DNA of 64,000 nucleotides from contig JAKFUV010000005.1 in the NCBI GenBank assembly GCA_021732485.1, positions 1 through 64,000 on the forward strand. The letters are read 5' to 3'. Positions 46,305-55,954 of the stretch are shown here, in pieces. This stretch comes from Hyphomicrobium sp. Its GTDB lineage: Bacteria; Pseudomonadota; Alphaproteobacteria; Rhizobiales; Hyphomicrobiaceae. Position 1 is the first letter of the stretch; the number at the start of each line of letters is the position of its first letter. A model generated the notes under the pieces. That model did not search any database. It worked only from the letters and a program-made list of their open reading frames with translations, and was not told the origin of the DNA. A program made the position numbers and the translations under genes.

Positions 46305-46798
46305 TCAAATACGAGTCCCGTAATGAGAAATCCGAGAACTGCACCCTGCCCGCGCGTCTTGATTCTGTCGTCCAAATCGTTGCGCAAATTTTGCAGCCCC
46401 CGCGACCCGTTCACGTCAATGAGCTTCATGCCACTCAAGTAGACCACGATATCTTGCTCTATTTCTGCTCTTAAAGCCGTCGGCAGCGGCACGCCTGGCG
46501 CAACAATCAGCGAACTCTCCATTCGAACTTTCTTGTCATCCGGCTGCACGAGAGAGGCGATGACCGGCTTGAGCACAACTTCCGTCGCGGTGTTCGGAAA
46601 TCGCGAAAGTGGCTTGGCCGCTGGAGCAGGCTGGTTCAAGTCGGAAACGACTTCGTTTGGCTTTGGCTCGATCACAAAATAAGCAAACCCGCCACCGATC
46701 GCGGCAGCGACTACGCTCACAATCGTCACGACCAGAAAGGCGCTCGGTCCCTTGTTGGCTGCGCTCGGATCGGATTGGATTGCTTGGCCCTTCGCCAT
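46301..46798 (-). CDS. fliL: Basal body protein FliL
   Basis: A 165-residue FliL. An N-terminal membrane helix (about 20-42, FLVVTIVSVVAAAIGGGFAYFVI) precedes a periplasmic domain with VQPDDKKVRMESSLIV and the LNDLDDRIKTRGQGAVLGFLITGLVFE end. It rings the stator and supports torque. It lies between flgH and fliP. Confidence 0.85.
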   Translation of the reverse strand: MAKGQAIQSDPSAANKGPSAFLVVTIVSVVAAAIGGGFAYFVIEPKPNEVVSDLNQPAPAAKPLSRFPNTATEVVLKPVIASLVQPDDKKVRMESSLIVAPGVPLPTALRAEIEQDIVVYLSGMKLIDVNGSRGLQNLRNDLDDRIKTRGQGAVLGFLITGLVFE

Positions 46799-46822
46799 CG
46801 GACTTTCCGCGTTGGTTGCTGA

Positions 46823-47542
46823 CTAAAACGGCAATACATTATCGAGAATCTGATGACCCCAGGCCGGCTGCTGAACTTCCATTACGCGGCCGCGTCCACC
46901 GTATGAAACTCGCGCTTCTGCGATTTTCTCATATGAAATCGAGTTGTCGGTGGCGATGTCGCGGGGGCGGATAACTCCCGCAACCGTCAGAACACGCACC
47001 TCATAATTGACACGAACCTCTTGCGTGCCGCTGATCACCAGATTGCCGTTCGGGAGCACTTCGCCGACGACGGCTGCGACAAGAAGATTGATGTTCTCTG
47101 ACCTGGCTATGGCGCCCTTGCTGTCCGTCGATGTTGTCCGGCCAATGCTTCCAGTCGTCGTGCCGGTTCCGTCGACTTGGGTCGCTCCGATATCGATCGC
47201 GTAGCCGAGAGCCGCGTTTAGCCCTGCTTTTGAATCTCTCGATCTCGCCAGAGTGTTGTCGAGCGAAGCCTTGTCTTTGATTTCAATCCTGACGGTGACG
47301 ACGTCGCCGATGGTCGTTGCACGTGCGTCGCGAAAGAAATCGGCGGCCGCGTCTCGCCACGCTGAATTGGCCGATACGGGCACGTCATACGTTTCGGGAA
47401 GGTCGAGGCGCGCGACGCGTTGCGGCACTAGACCGCTGCCAACCGGCGTCAATTCCGGCTCACGGCCAACTTCATGCATCGGCGCAGAGCAAGCCGCCAG
47501 GATGAGACTGCCCGCCAACAAACTGAGCCTTGAGCATCGCAT
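46823..47542 (-). CDS. flgH: L-ring lipoprotein FlgH
   Basis: FlgH, 239 residues, an outer-membrane lipoprotein forming the L ring. The lipobox LAAC is at about residues 15-18 of the signal peptide. VRIEIKDKASLDNTLAR and SGTQEVRVNYEVRVLTVAGVIRPRDI are family motifs. It ends QQPAWGHQILDNVLPF. The ATG at 47542 follows the motE stop by one base; upstream in-frame starts would extend the signal peptide. Confidence 0.95.
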   Translation of the reverse strand: MRCSRLSLLAGSLILAACSAPMHEVGREPELTPVGSGLVPQRVARLDLPETYDVPVSANSAWRDAAADFFRDARATTIGDVVTVRIEIKDKASLDNTLARSRDSKAGLNAALGYAIDIGATQVDGTGTTTGSIGRTTSTDSKGAIARSENINLLVAAVVGEVLPNGNLVISGTQEVRVNYEVRVLTVAGVIRPRDIATDNSISYEKIAEARVSYGGRGRVMEVQQPAWGHQILDNVLPF

Positions 47543-47543
47543 G

Positions 47544-48281
47544 CTAAGGCTTATCCCCATTAGGTGAACGCCGAAGCTGGCCAATTTCAGCTAGTCCCGC
47601 GAGTACCGACGATAACCGCGCAGCGCGACGCGCTTCCATTGCCGCCAGGATGGACGCGGCAGATTTGGGCGGAAGCTTGGACACAATGGCTGCCGCCATG
47701 GCTTCACTCATAGTCGCCAATTGCTCCGCTGCCGTCTGTGGCTCCATCTCTTTGTAAATCGCCAGCAGTCCTCCGGTCGCTTGCTTCTGAAAATCTTCAC
47801 GCTTCTTCAGCCACTGCCGATACTCGTCGGATTTCAGAGCCAATTCATTCATGCGTTTTTCAATATCGGCCTGGGCTTGCGCCAGGCTTTTCATCTGCTG
47901 GGAAGCCTGCGCGTTGGCCGTCGCATCTTGTGCGTTCGAACAATACTCTTCAGCGGCACTCAGCGGACGGACATTGCTTGGCGGCGGACTAGCCGGCCCG
48001 TCGTCGCCCTTAGCCTTCTTTTCGTGACGAGGGCCTGACGAAACGGGCAGGTCACCTGCGGAGCTTGACGATGGGCGACCAGCATCCGCCAAGCGCACGG
48101 CGTCTGCCGTCGTCCCGCTATCGACCAGGACGCGATGCAGCGCGTCCGCGCTAGATTGAGCGTCCCGCAGCTTTGGACCTGGGTCTTCCGGTGCCGACGA
48201 AAATCCAGCAGTGACAAAGGCCGCCAGCAGACCGGCGATGACCCGAAGGTTGAAAAAGCTATTCATGACGAGCGGAGTCAT
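47544..48281 (-). CDS. motE: MotE chaperone of MotC
   Basis: A 245-residue exported protein: signal peptide (about 1-28), disordered Ser/Pro-rich region, a coiled coil (about 125-175, LAQAQADIEKRMNELALKSDEYRQWLKKREDF) and a C-terminal MgtE-N-like helical domain (AAEQLATMSEAMAAAIVSKLPPKSAASIL). The layout and place between flgI and flgH match rhizobial MotE, the periplasmic chaperone for MotC. The ATG overlaps the flgI stop; ATG 48266 is another possible start. Confidence 0.84.
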   Translation of the reverse strand: MTPLVMNSFFNLRVIAGLLAAFVTAGFSSAPEDPGPKLRDAQSSADALHRVLVDSGTTADAVRLADAGRPSSSSAGDLPVSSGPRHEKKAKGDDGPASPPPSNVRPLSAAEEYCSNAQDATANAQASQQMKSLAQAQADIEKRMNELALKSDEYRQWLKKREDFQKQATGGLLAIYKEMEPQTAAEQLATMSEAMAAAIVSKLPPKSAASILAAMEARRAARLSSVLAGLAEIGQLRRSPNGDKP

Positions 48282-49387
48282 TGAACAACCAATTCGGCCT
48301 GAAGCGCACCAGCCGATTTGATGGTCTGAAGAATTGCAATGATCCCTTGGGGCTTCAGTCCCATTCGGTTCAATGCCGAGACCAGCTCTTGCAGACTTGC
48401 GCCCTGAACTGTCGAGACACTTCCACCACTCTCGTTCAGTTGCACATCAGTGCTCGGAACAACGACCGTTTCACCTTCAGAGAACGGCAGCGGCTGAGAC
48501 ACTTGCGGAGATTCGGTCACCTGCACACTGATGTTGCCGTGAGCGACAGCCACCGTCGAAACGCGCACATCGCGCCCGATGACGATCGTACCCGTTCGCT
48601 CGTCAATCACGACACGCGCCACTTGATCCGGCTCAACCGTCAAATCGCCGATTTCCGCAAACAGGCGCGCAAGTGCGATCGAATCCGGCTTTCGGATACG
48701 GACGCTGCGAAAATCCTTTTCGCGCGCAAGGCGGATTCCAAAGTGCCGAGTACCGTAAGAATTGATGGCGTCAACAATACGAATTGCTGTCCGAAAATCC
48801 GGATTGCGCAGAAAGAGTTCGAGCGATTGACCTTCCGCGAAACCGCCTGGCGCATCGCGTTCGACGATAGCGCCATTGGCGATCCTGCCGCTCGTTGGAA
48901 CGCCGAGCGTCACCGACTGCGCATCGCCGGATGCCGAAAAGCCAGAAACGATAATCGGGCCTTGCGCGACGCCGTAGACGACATCGTCCGCACCTGACAA
49001 CGCCGTAAGTATCAACGTGCCACCTGACAAAGATTTGGCGTCGCCGAGAGATGCGACCGAGACATCAATTCGCGAACCCTTTTGCGATAACGCCGGCAAC
49101 TCTGCCGTCACCATCACCGCTGCGACGTTGCGTGTGCGGGCCTGATATCCCCGAATGTTGACGCCCATTCGATCAAGCATCGATTGCATGGATTGCTGGG
49201 TGAATGGCGAGCTTTTTAAACTGTCGCCTGTCCCGCCGAGGCCTACAACCAGCCCGTATCCAACGAGCTGGTTCGTGCGGATGCCTTTGAAATCGACGAT
49301 GTCTTTGATGCGCGTCTCAGCACTTGCCGGACACGCGCCAACCAAGATAGCGATCGCGAATCGCAGAAACCACACCATCCGCTTCAT
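48278..49387 (-). CDS. flgI: P-ring protein FlgI
   Basis: FlgI, 369 residues with a signal peptide ending near PASA. TRIKDIVDFKGIRTNQLVGYGLVVGLGGTGDS is diagnostic, as is the C-terminal block LQELVSALNRMGLKPQGIIAILQTIKSAGAL. It forms the P ring in the peptidoglycan layer. The start overlaps the flgA stop by four bases. Confidence 0.97.
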   Translation of the reverse strand: MKRMVWFLRFAIAILVGACPASAETRIKDIVDFKGIRTNQLVGYGLVVGLGGTGDSLKSSPFTQQSMQSMLDRMGVNIRGYQARTRNVAAVMVTAELPALSQKGSRIDVSVASLGDAKSLSGGTLILTALSGADDVVYGVAQGPIIVSGFSASGDAQSVTLGVPTSGRIANGAIVERDAPGGFAEGQSLELFLRNPDFRTAIRIVDAINSYGTRHFGIRLAREKDFRSVRIRKPDSIALARLFAEIGDLTVEPDQVARVVIDERTGTIVIGRDVRVSTVAVAHGNISVQVTESPQVSQPLPFSEGETVVVPSTDVQLNESGGSVSTVQGASLQELVSALNRMGLKPQGIIAILQTIKSAGALQAELVVQ

Positions 49388-49860
49388 CGTCCCTCAACAA
49401 TCAACGTCTCGTCAGCGGTGGCGCGCGCTTCGATGATGTTGCCCGTATCAGGATTGCGAACCCGCACTAGCTGACCGGCCCCGACAGACTGCAATGGAAC
49501 TCCTGTGCCGCGGAGGGAGAGGCCCGGCGTTCGATAAATCAACGTGTATGTGCGCCCCTGCTTAACTGCGTCTTTCTCACGCAATTCTGACGCAGATATC
49601 GGCTGTCCGCGAAGAAGCGTGCGTCGCGCAATCTTTCCGATCACGTCCTCGCGGCCGGGGTAAATGTTGGACAACCCACCAGGGCCCGCGGGCATTACCT
49701 GCTCGACGACGGCATCTTCACGAATAACATCACCAGGATAAATGATTGTGCGAACGACCATGGCGACACCGCGTTCGCCGGCCGACGCCGTCGTGACGCC
49801 AACGACCGCCGTTGCCACAAGAAGTGCAATCAAGCAGCGGCTAACTTGCATCGCGCCCAT
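49384..49860 (-). CDS. flgA: P-ring assembly chaperone FlgA
   Basis: FlgA, 158 residues, secreted (signal peptide about 1-27, ending TTASA). An SAF-like domain follows with TIIYPGDVIREDAVVEQV and a C-terminal RVRNPDTGNIIEARAT block. It helps FlgI assemble the P ring. ATG 49860 shares bases with the flgG stop (TGATG); a GTG at 49863 is possible. Confidence 0.93.
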   Translation of the reverse strand: MGAMQVSRCLIALLVATAVVGVTTASAGERGVAMVVRTIIYPGDVIREDAVVEQVMPAGPGGLSNIYPGREDVIGKIARRTLLRGQPISASELREKDAVKQGRTYTLIYRTPGLSLRGTGVPLQSVGAGQLVRVRNPDTGNIIEARATADETLIVEGR

Positions 49861-50648
49861 CACCGAATTCCTTTCGCGATCACTCCGTACATATCATCAG
49901 CAGCCTGAATGACCTTAGAGTTCATCTCGTAGGCTCGCTGAGCCGCAATCAATTCGGTAATCTCCTTGACCGGATCGACATTCGAATTTTCAAGATATCC
50001 TTGCTGTAGGGAGGCAAATCCGGGATCGCCCGGCACTCCGACAATGGCCGCGCCTGATGCCGTCGTCTCGCGGTAAAGATTGCCGCCTAAAGGATCCAAT
50101 CCGGCTTCATTCGCAAAATTCGCGAGCGTCAGCTGGCCAACCGATTGCAGCGTCGCACTTGAATCCAAGCGGACGAGTACCTGACCTGAATTATTGACAA
50201 TGACATCGCTGGCATTATCGGGGATGGCGATTTCCGGAGTGACGAGATTGCCATCGACAGTGACGAGCTGCCCGGTCGAACTCTTGTTGAACGCACCGGC
50301 ACGCGTATAGAGCGTTTCACCATTCTCACCGGCGATCTGGAACCAGCCTTTGCCGTTGAGCGCGAGGTCGAACTTGTTCGTTGTTCGCGCAAGCGTTCCC
50401 TGCATATGTAAATTGCGGATAGCGGCCGGCCGCACACCCAGCCCGACCGACATGCCTTCAGGCACCTGATCCTCGCCGCCGCGCGTTGGCGTCCCCGCCG
50501 CGCGCTCCGTTTGATAAAGCAAGTCGGTGAATTCGGCCCGCGCCCGTTTAAATCCAGTCGTGTTGATGTTCGCCACGTTATTGGCGATGACCTCGACGTT
50601 CGTCTGCTGCGCCGACATTCCGGTTGCTGCGATCGAAAGCGCTCTCAT
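49860..50648 (-). CDS. flgG: Distal rod protein FlgG
   Basis: FlgG, 262 residues. It starts [40 protein letters not shown] and ends [39 protein letters not shown], both diagnostic of the distal rod. The start at 50648 is fixed by the family N-terminus; the frame is open to 50696. It lies ten bases after fliE. Confidence 0.97.
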   Translation of the reverse strand: MRALSIAATGMSAQQTNVEVIANNVANINTTGFKRARAEFTDLLYQTERAAGTPTRGGEDQVPEGMSVGLGVRPAAIRNLHMQGTLARTTNKFDLALNGKGWFQIAGENGETLYTRAGAFNKSSTGQLVTVDGNLVTPEIAIPDNASDVIVNNSGQVLVRLDSSATLQSVGQLTLANFANEAGLDPLGGNLYRETTASGAAIVGVPGDPGFASLQQGYLENSNVDPVKEITELIAAQRAYEMNSKVIQAADDMYGVIAKGIR

Positions 50649-50658
50649 CAGAAATTCC

Positions 50659-50979
50659 TTAAATCGACATTCGGCTAATTTCGAGATACGCACCAACGAC
50701 CTTGTCGCGGATCGCTACTGCGGCGTGCAAAGATTGTTCTGCTTGCATTACGGCTTCTACGACCTGTTGCGTCGACGCCTTGCCTTGCATACCGGCGATT
50801 GACATTGCCTCACCCGTTTTCAACGCACCGACCGTGTCGGCCGCCATTGATTTTAGATAAGCGCCAAAATCCGGCGATGCCGTTGTCGAACCGCCAGCAG
50901 CGCCAGCGCCTGCCGAAGCTGCGCCCGCGCCGCCAAGAATGGGTGTCAGCAGGGCACCGACAGGCAGACCAATTGTCAT
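50659..50979 (-). CDS. fliE: MS ring-rod adapter FliE
   Basis: FliE, 106 residues. The C-terminal half [57 protein letters not shown] is characteristic. The N-terminus is a Gly/Ala-rich stretch. FliE links the MS ring to the rod. The start overlaps the flgC stop (TAATG). Confidence 0.94.
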   Translation of the reverse strand: MTIGLPVGALLTPILGGAGAASAGAGAAGGSTTASPDFGAYLKSMAADTVGALKTGEAMSIAGMQGKASTQQVVEAVMQAEQSLHAAVAIRDKVVGAYLEISRMSI

Positions 50980-51395
50980 TATGCCCTCAACAGATCGACG
51001 GTCATCGAGACCATTTCACGGACTTGCTTGATCACCTGGGCATTGGCCGAATACGAGCGCATCGATTCACGCATGTCAGCAAGCTCGACGAGCATGTCGA
51101 CGTTGGGCATCTTCACCATGCCATTGGCGTCGGCGGCGGCATGGCTCGGATCGAACTCGGTTTTGAAAGGAGCCGTATCCTGCATGACGCGACTGACTTG
51201 CACCATGTCGACGCCCACTGCCGCATCGAGAACATTCTCAAAGTTGACGGTTTTTCGCCGATACGGATCGGCGCCTGGCGTCGATCCGGAAGACTGCGCG
51301 TTCGCCAAGTTTTCTGAAACGACGCGCATTCTTGCGGATTGCGCGCTTAACCCATGCGACGCGGTTTTGAGGGTCGCTTGTAGCGGATCGAACAT
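50979..51395 (-). CDS. flgC: Proximal rod protein FlgC
   Basis: FlgC, 138 residues. It has the rod-type N-terminus ([27 protein letters not shown]), [13 protein letters not shown] in the middle, and [31 protein letters not shown] at the end. Length is normal. It is sandwiched between flgB (five bases) and fliE. Confidence 0.96.
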   Translation of the reverse strand: MFDPLQATLKTASHGLSAQSARMRVVSENLANAQSSGSTPGADPYRRKTVNFENVLDAAVGVDMVQVSRVMQDTAPFKTEFDPSHAAADANGMVKMPNVDMLVELADMRESMRSYSANAQVIKQVREMVSMTVDLLRA

Positions 51396-51400
51396 GGTGA

Positions 51401-51781
51401 CTACACCTTCGCCGCTAGCAGCAGCATCCGATTGAACGACTTTACGACTTGCGTATTCATTGAGTACGACCGCATAACGTCACCCGCCTTGAGAAACTCG
51501 GCCTCGATATTGACGCTGTTGCCAGAATGAAGAACCTCAGCGCCGTCGACACGCTTTTCCAGAAATGCTTTCGGCGCATCAGCCGGCAAAATATGAGAAG
51601 CGCTTGTCGCCGTCAGCGGCGCGGCGGCTGATTGTTTCAGCGCCATTTCGAAATCTGCGACATCTTTGGCCTTGAAGCCCGGCGTGTTCGCATTGGCGAT
51701 GTTGCCTGCGATGACGGCCTGACGCTGCGATAGCCAGTCGTTTTGCCGGAACGCCCAATCAAATACTGCCAGCGCCTGCAT
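51401..51781 (-). CDS. flgB: Proximal rod protein FlgB
   Basis: FlgB, 126 residues. WLSQRQAVIAGNIANANTPGFKAKDVADFE is the conserved rod motif, and the end GNSVNIEAEFLKAGDVMRSYSMNTQVVKSFNRML is typical. The ATG at 51781 (MQALAVFDW) is chosen; the open frame to 51940 lacks similarity. It is the first gene of the flgBC-fliE-flgGAI block, and 124 bases separate it from the unknown gene upstream. Confidence 0.95.
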   Translation of the reverse strand: MQALAVFDWAFRQNDWLSQRQAVIAGNIANANTPGFKAKDVADFEMALKQSAAAPLTATSASHILPADAPKAFLEKRVDGAEVLHSGNSVNIEAEFLKAGDVMRSYSMNTQVVKSFNRMLLLAAKV

Positions 51782-51905
51782 CTTCGCTCCTGGTCTCAGG
51801 TTCAGTACACCATCGGTCACGTCGCTTGCGCCGGGCTTGCCAAGTCGTCGTTGGCCGGAACAGGAGAAAAATAGTGTTCGGGGCGTTTCAACAATTCCGA
51901 CGCCG

Positions 51906-52352
51906 TCAGATGTGGCAACCGTGCGCCGTGACCGCGACACGCTGAGCGTCGATCAACGCTGTGATCAAGCGTTGCGTATTTACTTCCGGCTCAGCCGACG
52001 GCCTATCAAACGCGATGTAGCTTATTTCTACGCCAGCGACGTCCGCTTCAAGAAGCAGGCGAAAATACACGTGAACGGATTGATGATGAAACTCCAGATC
52101 GAAACTGACCTGCGGCAGATGCCCCCAACGCAAACTGACGTCGCCCGACGCGCCAAAAAACAAAGTGTCTGGCTCGAACGATAGTTCAATGGATGATTGC
52201 ACCAATGTTGCAGCGCTAGCGATCTGACCGGTCTTGAGGTAAGCGACGATGTCTGCGAGATCGAGCAAGCGAAGGTCGGCCGCGACTTTTCGAACGCTTT
52301 GCCCTAGCGCGACTTCGCGTTGGCAAGCATGATCCACTCTCGCTGGCACCAT
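51906..52352 (-). CDS. Unknown protein between flhB and flgB
   Basis: A 148-residue protein with no signal or membrane segment. It appears alpha/beta, with short strands in ASGDVSLRWGHLPQVSFDLEFHHQSVHVYFRLLLE and a following helix. No family recognised. It follows flhB by 12 bases on the same strand, so it is co-transcribed with motA-flhB genes. A role in flagellar assembly or its regulation is likely only from position. Confidence 0.6.
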   Translation of the reverse strand: MVPARVDHACQREVALGQSVRKVAADLRLLDLADIVAYLKTGQIASAATLVQSSIELSFEPDTLFFGASGDVSLRWGHLPQVSFDLEFHHQSVHVYFRLLLEADVAGVEISYIAFDRPSAEPEVNTQRLITALIDAQRVAVTAHGCHI

Positions 52353-52364
52353 GTTGTTTGATCC

Positions 52365-53447
52365 TCAAGCCCGGCGCATCTGACGAGGCTTACTGGCATT
52401 CAGGCTAATTAAGATTTCCGCAATCGCCTTGTAGAACTCGTTCGGTATCATTTGATCGACGTCTACCTTTGCATACAGGGACCTTGCGAGAGCCTTATCC
52501 TCTATGACCGGAATATTTCGTTCCTCAGCGGCATGCCGAATGGCAAGCGCAATCAAATCCTGACCCTTCGCGACGACGCGCGGCGCTCCACCTTCCGTTC
52601 GCACATAACGCAACGCCACCGCGAAATGCGTCGGGTTCGCAACGACAAGCGTGGCACGCGATACACCCAGCATCATCCGCGTCTTGGCGCGTTGCCGGCC
52701 GATGGCCATGCGCCGCGACTTCATCTGCGGATCGCCTTCAGCCTGTTTGTGCTCGTCCTTGACCTCGTGGGGTGCCATTCGAAGCTCTTTTTTCCAAAGC
52801 CCGTGCACCAGAGGCAAGTCGGCGATCATCAGCACAATCGATGCCAATGCGAGCAAGGCAAAAATCAGGATAACCGATGCTTGGGCGCGCCACAGTATGA
52901 GGTCCGGCTCCGAAAATAGTGCACTTTGAAATTCGTCCCAGACCAAATACGTGCAGACGATTGCCGTCGCCACAACGGCGATGAAACGAAATATCGTCTT
53001 GCCGAATTCGAGCAGGTTCGACGCGCCCACTAAGCGCATGAAGCCTTTACCCAGCGAAATTCGCGATAGATCCGGTGTGATCCGCGACAAGACTGGGCGC
53101 GGCAAATTCTGTGCGACTGAGGCGCCGATTCCCGCCAGCGCGAATGCCACGACGATCGGCCCCGTTGCTACAATTGCCGCTGACGCGAGCACGCCAAACA
53201 GCTGCACTGCGTCAGATTCATTGTTGAGGTGAATGGCTCCGCCTTGCTCGACGAGGTTGGCGAGCAGCAGACCGAGATTGGAAAACGCGGAGGTCGCCAT
53301 AAACGAAAAAACTGCCAATCCACCAAGCAAGTAGGCTAGATTTGTCACTTCCTTCGAAACTGGAACATTTCCGTCTTCGCGAGCGTCGACCAGCTTCTTT
53401 TCGGTCGCCTGTTCGGTTTTACTGTCTTTATCCTGCGGTTCTGACAC
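52365..53447 (-). CDS. flhB: Flagellar export switch protein FlhB
   Basis: FlhB, 360 residues. Four membrane helices lie at about 28-210. The autocleavage motif NPTH is in VVANPTHFAVALRY (about 270), which switches export from hook to filament substrates with FliK. KDSKTEQATEKKLVDAREDGNVPVSKEV is the classic N-terminus. The start is GTG. Confidence 0.97.
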   Translation of the reverse strand: MSEPQDKDSKTEQATEKKLVDAREDGNVPVSKEVTNLAYLLGGLAVFSFMATSAFSNLGLLLANLVEQGGAIHLNNESDAVQLFGVLASAAIVATGPIVVAFALAGIGASVAQNLPRPVLSRITPDLSRISLGKGFMRLVGASNLLEFGKTIFRFIAVVATAIVCTYLVWDEFQSALFSEPDLILWRAQASVILIFALLALASIVLMIADLPLVHGLWKKELRMAPHEVKDEHKQAEGDPQMKSRRMAIGRQRAKTRMMLGVSRATLVVANPTHFAVALRYVRTEGGAPRVVAKGQDLIALAIRHAAEERNIPVIEDKALARSLYAKVDVDQMIPNEFYKAIAEILISLNASKPRQMRRA

Positions 53448-53472
53448 TGTCGCCCCGTCGTGTTAAAAGTGA

Positions 53473-54456
53473 CTAAGTTGACGGGAGCTCGATGGCTCCC
53501 TCGGCCGCTAGGCGGAGGACGGAATCGACAATGGCTCGGCGCGATTCCGCGAGATCGCGCGGCGACGCCGCAGCGCTGCTTTGAAGTTCCGCTTCGGCCA
53601 TGCGCTTGGCGCGAGGCGACAGCGTCGCCAAAATGATGCTTTGGAACGTTGTGTCCATTCCCTGCAAAGCGATCACCGTGCGCTCGACCGGCACGCCATC
53701 CATCAAAACCGTGAGTGCCTTCGGATTTAATGTCGTCAAATCTTCGAACTTGAAGAGCAGCTTTCTGATCATCGCAGCATCTTTGGGCTGAGATTGCGCG
53801 AGATGCACCAGAGCTTCCTCCGACTGGCTGCGATCGAGGCTGTTGAGAATGCTGGCCAGAACGATGTGCTGCGCCGCGCGACCTTTGTCGGCCTCGAACA
53901 GTTCCTGATGCAGCGACTCTTCGATGGCATCGACGACCATAAACGAGACGTCCTTCAAGCCGAAAATTCTCATCAAAAAATGATTGCGCATCTCGGCGGG
54001 AAACGACCGAAGGATCGCGGTGCTGCGCTCGCTCCCCATCCGGTGCAAAATGAAGGCAGCGACCTGCGGATGCTGGCGCTCGATAAATGGAATGAGCACG
54101 TCATCGTTGACCGTCGGCAGTCGCTCCCACACCGCTTCTTTCGATTGCTCGGTGCCGGCGCTATCGGCTGCCGATTTGATGTCGTTGATGACGCTGCCGA
54201 CGAGAAGTTTGACATCGTCGCCGCGGCCGGAAAATGGCTTCCCTTTGCCGATCCGGTCTTCGAACTCCTCGACAATGAGCGCGAGATCGGGTGCTGAGAT
54301 CGTAACCATCGCGTCGGTCGAACGCATAATTGTGTTCAGTTCTTCGGAGCTGAACTTCTTCAGCAGTTCGACGGCACGCGTTTGATCCAAGGCGAGCAGC
54401 AGAAGTCCGACCTTTTCGGCGCCCGTCATTGCTCGCTGTGTCGTTGCACGTTGCAT
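53473..54456 (-). CDS. fliG: Rotor protein FliG
   Basis: FliG, 327 residues. It has three helical domains: GAEKVGLLLLALDQTRAVELLKKFSSEEL (N), the FIERQHPQVAAFILHRM motif (EHPQ-like, middle) and the torque domain at the end, FEDLTTLNPKALTVLMDGVP. It joins FliF to the C ring and interacts with MotA. The ATG at 54456 has AAGG nine bases upstream; the frame opens at 54513 and overlaps fliN. Confidence 0.94.
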   Translation of the reverse strand: MQRATTQRAMTGAEKVGLLLLALDQTRAVELLKKFSSEELNTIMRSTDAMVTISAPDLALIVEEFEDRIGKGKPFSGRGDDVKLLVGSVINDIKSAADSAGTEQSKEAVWERLPTVNDDVLIPFIERQHPQVAAFILHRMGSERSTAILRSFPAEMRNHFLMRIFGLKDVSFMVVDAIEESLHQELFEADKGRAAQHIVLASILNSLDRSQSEEALVHLAQSQPKDAAMIRKLLFKFEDLTTLNPKALTVLMDGVPVERTVIALQGMDTTFQSIILATLSPRAKRMAEAELQSSAAASPRDLAESRRAIVDSVLRLAAEGAIELPST

Positions 54457-54490
54457 AGATGCCTTGTTCGGGCTGATGTCGGTCGAGCCG

Positions 54491-54937
54491 CTACTTGCTG
54501 GTGGTGAGCCCACTTCCGACTTGCGTGAGCGTCACACCAAACCTCGACGCCGCTTCGTCGAGAACAACGACTTCGCCTCGTGCAATCAACCGCCCGTTAA
54601 CAAATATGTCGACAGCATCACCGACCTTCTTGTCGAGCTTGACGATTGACCCCCGTGCAAGCTTTTGAAGCGCGGCTACCGGCATCGTTGCCGAACCGAG
54701 AACGACCTTCATGGTCACGGGAATATCCATGACAACGTCTCGGCCTGAATTTTTATCGGAGCGCGGATCGTCAAATGGCATTGATCCAAAGCTCAAGCTT
54801 GGATCGGCGCCCTGTGCTGCTGCCGTCCGCGCGGATCGTCCTAAAACGTCAGTGATCGGGCTTGCCGCCGCGTTGGCGCCACTTGCCAATTGCTTCAGCA
54901 GCGCATCGCTCTGATCTTCAAAGGTCGTGTCAGACAT
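54491..54937 (-). CDS. fliN: C-ring protein FliN
   Basis: FliN, 148 residues. The C-terminal SpoA domain (DIPVTMKVVLGSATMPVAALQKLARGSIVKLDKKVGDAVDIFVNGRLIARGEVVVLD) is complete. The N-terminus is variable and probably disordered. It forms the base of the C ring and is a docking place for FliH. It lies between fliM and fliG. Confidence 0.95.
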   Translation of the reverse strand: MSDTTFEDQSDALLKQLASGANAAASPITDVLGRSARTAAAQGADPSLSFGSMPFDDPRSDKNSGRDVVMDIPVTMKVVLGSATMPVAALQKLARGSIVKLDKKVGDAVDIFVNGRLIARGEVVVLDEAASRFGVTLTQVGSGLTTSK

Positions 54938-54991
54938 CGGCCCACTCTCCCCGCACTTTCCAGCGTGTCGTCATTATCGTCACACACCCCG

Positions 54992-55951
54992 TTACAAATC
55001 GCGATCCGCGAAAAACGCGCCGGCACGCTCATCGAATTCGCAACTTTGCTCAATTCTCAGCGTCAGATTTCCATCGCGCTTGCCAAGCTCGCACCAGAAA
55101 ATCGGTCCGCCATCAAAATCCAATCGCGCGCGGCTTGTGTCGAGAATCGACAATGGGACGATCGTCCCGACTGCGAAGCGCCGAACATCTGCCAATGCCA
55201 TCGTCTCTTCACTCAACACTGCGCTGACGCTGACGAAGGCACGCGAAAGTTCCTCCGCAAGTTGACGAGACCAATCGTCATCATAGAGTGTTTCATGGCC
55301 CGGCATTTCGGGCGCCGGGTCGATAACCAGAAGCGATCGAATCGGCGACAGGATTTCCTGCGGAATTGCGATTTCTATAACCCCGGCTTGCTCGCCAATT
55401 TCGAGCTTTAGCCTGGCGACGAGCACGGCTGCGGCGGCCCCGCACACAGGCTCTAATTCTCCTGCGGCTCCAACCTGCCCAACTTCAAATTCGATATCGG
55501 TGACCAGCGAAAATACGTTGGTCAAGGATCGTGCAAGGCGGCGAAAAAGAACCCGTACCACATTGATTTCTGCGGCAGTCGGTTGCCGTCCGCTGGGTCG
55601 CGACGGCACCACAAAATCGTAACCGAGCGCGGCGTCGACGAACAGCGACACGGCATCGGCATCCGCAGAAAAAACGATGTTGCCTTTAAGCTTCAGAACA
55701 TTGACGACGGCCGTCACCGTTGAAGTGGGCCAAAGGGCAATGTCGTTGTAACGCCCTGAAACTAGTCCGATGAGGGTGATTTTCGGCTGCGCGACCGATA
55801 GCGTTTTCATTTCGTCGATCAGCGCTTTCGGCAACTGATCAAAAATTGCAATGAGGCCAGGAAGGCGATCAGGGCTATTTTTGCCAGCAGCCAGCGCCGC
55901 CTCTACGGCAATGCGCACGACCGACCCATCGGGTTGTAGGGCTGACTGCAC
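54992..55951 (-). CDS. fliM: Divergent C-ring protein FliM
   Basis: A 319-residue FliM with the CheC-like middle (about 30-225) and a C-terminal SpoA domain (ALADVRRFAVGTIVPLSILDTSRARLDFDGGPIFWCELGKRDGNLTLRI). The N-terminal LSQxEIDALL-type CheY-binding peptide of enterobacterial FliM is absent; the protein begins MQSALQPDGSVVRIAVEAAL. Identification rests on the SpoA end and on location between fliN and motA. The start is GTG. Confidence 0.86.
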   Translation of the reverse strand: MQSALQPDGSVVRIAVEAALAAGKNSPDRLPGLIAIFDQLPKALIDEMKTLSVAQPKITLIGLVSGRYNDIALWPTSTVTAVVNVLKLKGNIVFSADADAVSLFVDAALGYDFVVPSRPSGRQPTAAEINVVRVLFRRLARSLTNVFSLVTDIEFEVGQVGAAGELEPVCGAAAAVLVARLKLEIGEQAGVIEIAIPQEILSPIRSLLVIDPAPEMPGHETLYDDDWSRQLAEELSRAFVSVSAVLSEETMALADVRRFAVGTIVPLSILDTSRARLDFDGGPIFWCELGKRDGNLTLRIEQSCEFDERAGAFFADRDL

Positions 55952-55954
55952 GAT

